Shown here: positions 61,881 through 64,000 of the stretch, in pieces
Layout: the number at the start of each line of letters is the position of its first letter
Position numbering within the stretch: the first letter of the stretch is position 1
Origin: Lewinellaceae bacterium
Lineage (GTDB): Bacteria > Bacteroidota > Bacteroidia > Chitinophagales > Saprospiraceae
DNA: 64,000 nt
Direction of reading: 5' to 3'
Assembly (NCBI GenBank): GCA_020636405.1
Contig: JACJXW010000004.1
Location: 3,336,001 to 3,400,000, forward strand
Notes under the pieces: generated by a model
The model's input: only the letters and a program-made list of their open reading frames with translations
What the model was told of the DNA's origin: nothing
Databases searched by the model: none
Position numbers and translations under genes: made by a program

Positions 61881-64000
61881 ATGAATGTATCTCTACGCAA
61901 GCAAATTTTATTCCCACTGCTACTGGCGCTCGGCCTTCCTTTGGCCCTGTGGGGGCAGGTAGAGAGGCCCACTATCTTCGAGGGGCAGACCTACGAATAC
62001 CAGTTCAGGTCGGAGCCCAACCCGCCCAGCTTACCTATCCAACCTCAGCATGGCGATGCATATTGGGTCACTACGGGCCAGGCCTATGAATATATTTTAA
62101 GGTATACTCCGGACGATGGCTTCATCGGTTATGATACGATGAGGCTCTCTTATTTCAAGAAGTTCGGAAGCTCTGTTTTTTTACCTCGTACCGTTACCTT
62201 TTACATTACTGTCGATACGGCTCAGGTCTTTGCGGAGCCCGATTACACCACCACTCCTGTTGGGCAAAGTGTTACGCTGAATGTTGTAGAGAATGATTCC
62301 ACGACCAACGGTGGCCTCTTACTGAAAAATATACCCCTGGTGAATAATGGCGTCGCTACTATCGCCGGGGATTCCTCCATTACGTTCACTCCGGCCCCTG
62401 GCTTTGAAGGAGTAGCTTACCTGAACTACGTCGTGTGTGATGCCGTCGGCATTTGCGACAATGGAACCGCCAGCTTCTTTGTCATCGGGCCATCAGCCAG
62501 TCAACCGGATACCGTAAAAATATTTACCAGGAAAAACCGGCCTCAGGCCGTATTCGTGCCTTACGATTATCTGCTGGTGGGGAGCCCCTCCAATGGGGTT
62601 TACGACGAAAGCGGGGACTATCCGGTCTACAAACCGAATACGAACTACGTCGGCCTGGATTATATCAGTTTTGAATACAATGGGGTCAGTAAGGTGATCC
62701 AGATTGAAGTACTGGATATTCGGGACAACAAGTTCGCTTTCGACGACCGGGTGTACATGACTCCCTACGATGGAACGATAGAGGTCAATGTCCTGGCGAA
62801 TGACTTGTACGGGTCCACCTCCAGTTGTTTCCAACTCGTAGGTTCTGCACAGTACGGTTCTGCCCAGTGGGTCTCCGGACAGGACGCCAGAGGGGTGGTT
62901 CGCTACACGCCTCCCGCCGGATTTACCGGAGTGGATTGGTTCACCTATTCCATTTGTGAGCCGGGTTCTCCTGGCAATGTAGAAACGGCTACCGCTTACG
63001 TTTTCGTCAGCAATTTTGAGCCTTCTTCCAGCCTTTTCCGGATGAGCACCCCGAAACTGACCCCGCTGGTGGTGGGTTACAGCGTGCCCATTCAACAGTT
63101 TGCTTTCTCCATTGTAGCTCAGCCCAATCTGGGTTCGGTCACTTTTCTTCCCGGCCAGGTAGATACCACCATTTACGGCCAGCAGGTGTCCGGTTACAAT
63201 TTGATTATCTATATTCCGGGTGCGGCGGTCAATAGCGGCCTGGATGAATTTGAGTTGAAGTACTGCGTGGTCGATAATGGCGGCTGCAGCTATGAGAAGA
63301 CGGTCAAGGTAGAAGTGGATATCCTGGACATTGGCAATGGTACCGAACCCATGTGTTTCGACGATTGCATCTGGTCCGGTGATACGAACTTCGACGGGGT
63401 CGTTAATATGAAGGACCTTCTGCCCATCGGCCTGTGTATGGGTGAAGTGGGTAGGCCCCGTTCCGACGTCAACCTTTCCCTTTGGTACGGACAATACGGT
63501 GACGACTGGCAAGCGCCTTTCCAACAAGCGCCCATTGACCTGAAGCACCTCGATACAGACGGCGATAGCATCATCACCGGCCTGGATACTTTAGCTATCA
63601 GTAATTTCTACGGGAGAACGCACTCTCTGACCGCAGTAGATGTGCCCTTCTTTGAGCATCAGATCGTCCTGAGTGGCAATATCTTTGCCCAACCGGGAGA
63701 TTATATCGAATTGCCAATGCTGATGGGCGAATCCAACGACCCTGCCCGGAATGTATACGGCTTTACGTTTCCTTTCCAGTACAATCCTAATGTAGTTGTT
63801 CCGGGTAGTGTAACCCTGGATTTTGAAACCAGCAGCTGGCTGGCCTATAACTCCCCCATACTCTACATGTCAAAGAATGATCAGAGCGGGCTGGTGGAAG
63901 CGGGCTTTACCCGCACAAATGGGATTGCCGCCGATGGCTACGGCCGGATTGGAAAGGTTGGATTTGTCGTCACAGACGACCTCGAAGGTTTCCGCCCTGG
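61881..64000 (+). CDS. Secreted multidomain protein with cadherin-like, dockerin-like and cohesin-like modules (3' truncated)
   Basis: The frame from ATG 61881 stays open to the window end (706 complete codons). The signal peptide is about residues 1-27 (RKQILFPLLLALGLPLALWGQ). Tandem cadherin-like/Big_9 type repeats follow, with NVVENDSTTNGG, YTPPAGFTGVDWFTYSICE and NVLANDLYGS. Two calcium-binding loops of the dockerin type are then seen: GDTNFDGVVNMKDLLPIG (from residue 500) and LDTDGDSIITGLDTLAIS. A cohesin-like domain begins near residue 600 (GNIFAQPGDYIELPMLMG... GFTFPFQYNPNVV). Function is likely adhesion or surface assembly; no enzyme domain is seen so far. The C-terminus, probably T9SS, lies outside. 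Confidence 0.82.
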   Translation, partial: MNVSLRKQILFPLLLALGLPLALWGQVERPTIFEGQTYEYQFRSEPNPPSLPIQPQHGDAYWVTTGQAYEYILRYTPDDGFIGYDTMRLSYFKKFGSSVFLPRTVTFYITVDTAQVFAEPDYTTTPVGQSVTLNVVENDSTTNGGLLLKNIPLVNNGVATIAGDSSITFTPAPGFEGVAYLNYVVCDAVGICDNGTASFFVIGPSASQPDTVKIFTRKNRPQAVFVPYDYLLVGSPSNGVYDESGDYPVYKPNTNYVGLDYISFEYNGVSKVIQIEVLDIRDNKFAFDDRVYMTPYDGTIEVNVLANDLYGSTSSCFQLVGSAQYGSAQWVSGQDARGVVRYTPPAGFTGVDWFTYSICEPGSPGNVETATAYVFVSNFEPSSSLFRMSTPKLTPLVVGYSVPIQQFAFSIVAQPNLGSVTFLPGQVDTTIYGQQVSGYNLIIYIPGAAVNSGLDEFELKYCVVDNGGCSYEKTVKVEVDILDIGNGTEPMCFDDCIWSGDTNFDGVVNMKDLLPIGLCMGEVGRPRSDVNLSLWYGQYGDDWQAPFQQAPIDLKHLDTDGDSIITGLDTLAISNFYGRTHSLTAVDVPFFEHQIVLSGNIFAQPGDYIELPMLMGESNDPARNVYGFTFPFQYNPNVVVPGSVTLDFETSSWLAYNSPILYMSKNDQSGLVEAGFTRTNGIAADGYGRIGKVGFVVTDDLEGFRP

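Noticed and set aside
62493..63548. 351-codon minus-strand frame at the window end
   Set aside because: Opposes the secreted multidomain protein, whose frame has a signal peptide and recognisable domains.

Overview
The window looks like chromosomal DNA of a Bacteroidota member, most probably of the Saprospiria (Saprospiraceae/Lewinella/Phaeodactylibacter type). The evidence is a SusC/SusD pair, several secreted proteins with type IX secretion (T9SS) C-terminal sorting domains, DUF2891/DUF2911/ThuA-type proteins, absence of obvious Shine-Dalgarno sequences, moderately GC-rich coding DNA, and Bacteroidota-like MutS, DapB and PPDK. This placement is an inference from gene content. No rRNA, integrase, transposase, phage module or CRISPR array was seen.

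Layout. 1-9 kb: the end of a large beta-rich protein, a tiny membrane protein with a terminator, a fatty-acid desaturase, adenosine deaminase, a CBS-pair protein, and a large acyl-CoA synthetase (NDP-forming) fused to a GNAT acetyltransferase. 9-20 kb: small DUF proteins, a secreted M14 carboxypeptidase, a NYN-domain protein, a minus-strand group of zinc ribbon, MotB/ExbD-like and MotA/TolQ-like genes, an outer-membrane barrel, a basic secreted protein, a beta-propeller lactonase, a decayed fragment of a two-component-type propeller gene, and a ThuA-domain protein. 20-25 kb: a minus-strand run of a HmuY-like T9SS protein, hypD, hypX and a 76-codon gene, that is, part of a [NiFe]-hydrogenase maturation set with no hydrogenase nearby. 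25-30 kb: malic enzyme, a thioredoxin-like protein, a CubicO-type serine hydrolase, and tRNA-Pro and tRNA-Val.

30-34 kb: an adenosylcobalamin-dependent ribonucleotide reductase split by a 475-residue HNH intein lying exactly before the radical cysteine. 34-49 kb: the most distinctive region. A membrane-anchored helix-turn-helix protein diverges from a seven-gene co-directional locus: SusC, SusD, an SGNH hydrolase, a repeat lipoprotein, an alpha/beta-hydrolase lipoprotein, a DASS (SLC13) carboxylate transporter, and a T9SS protein carrying the same repeat. There are no glycoside hydrolases; the gene set suggests capture and hydrolysis of an ester-type substrate and import of a (di)carboxylate product.

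49-64 kb: an SDR oxidoreductase, a YfhL-type ferredoxin, a sodium:solute symporter, mutS, dapB, an endonuclease/exonuclease/phosphatase family protein, ppdK, a helical-repeat protein of unknown role, and a 3'-truncated secreted protein combining cadherin-like domains, dockerin-like calcium loops and a cohesin-like domain.

Metabolic reading (inference): the DASS transporter, malic enzyme (malate to pyruvate) and PPDK (pyruvate to PEP) together would let carboxylic acids feed gluconeogenesis, and the NDP-forming acyl-CoA synthetase fits use of short organic acids.
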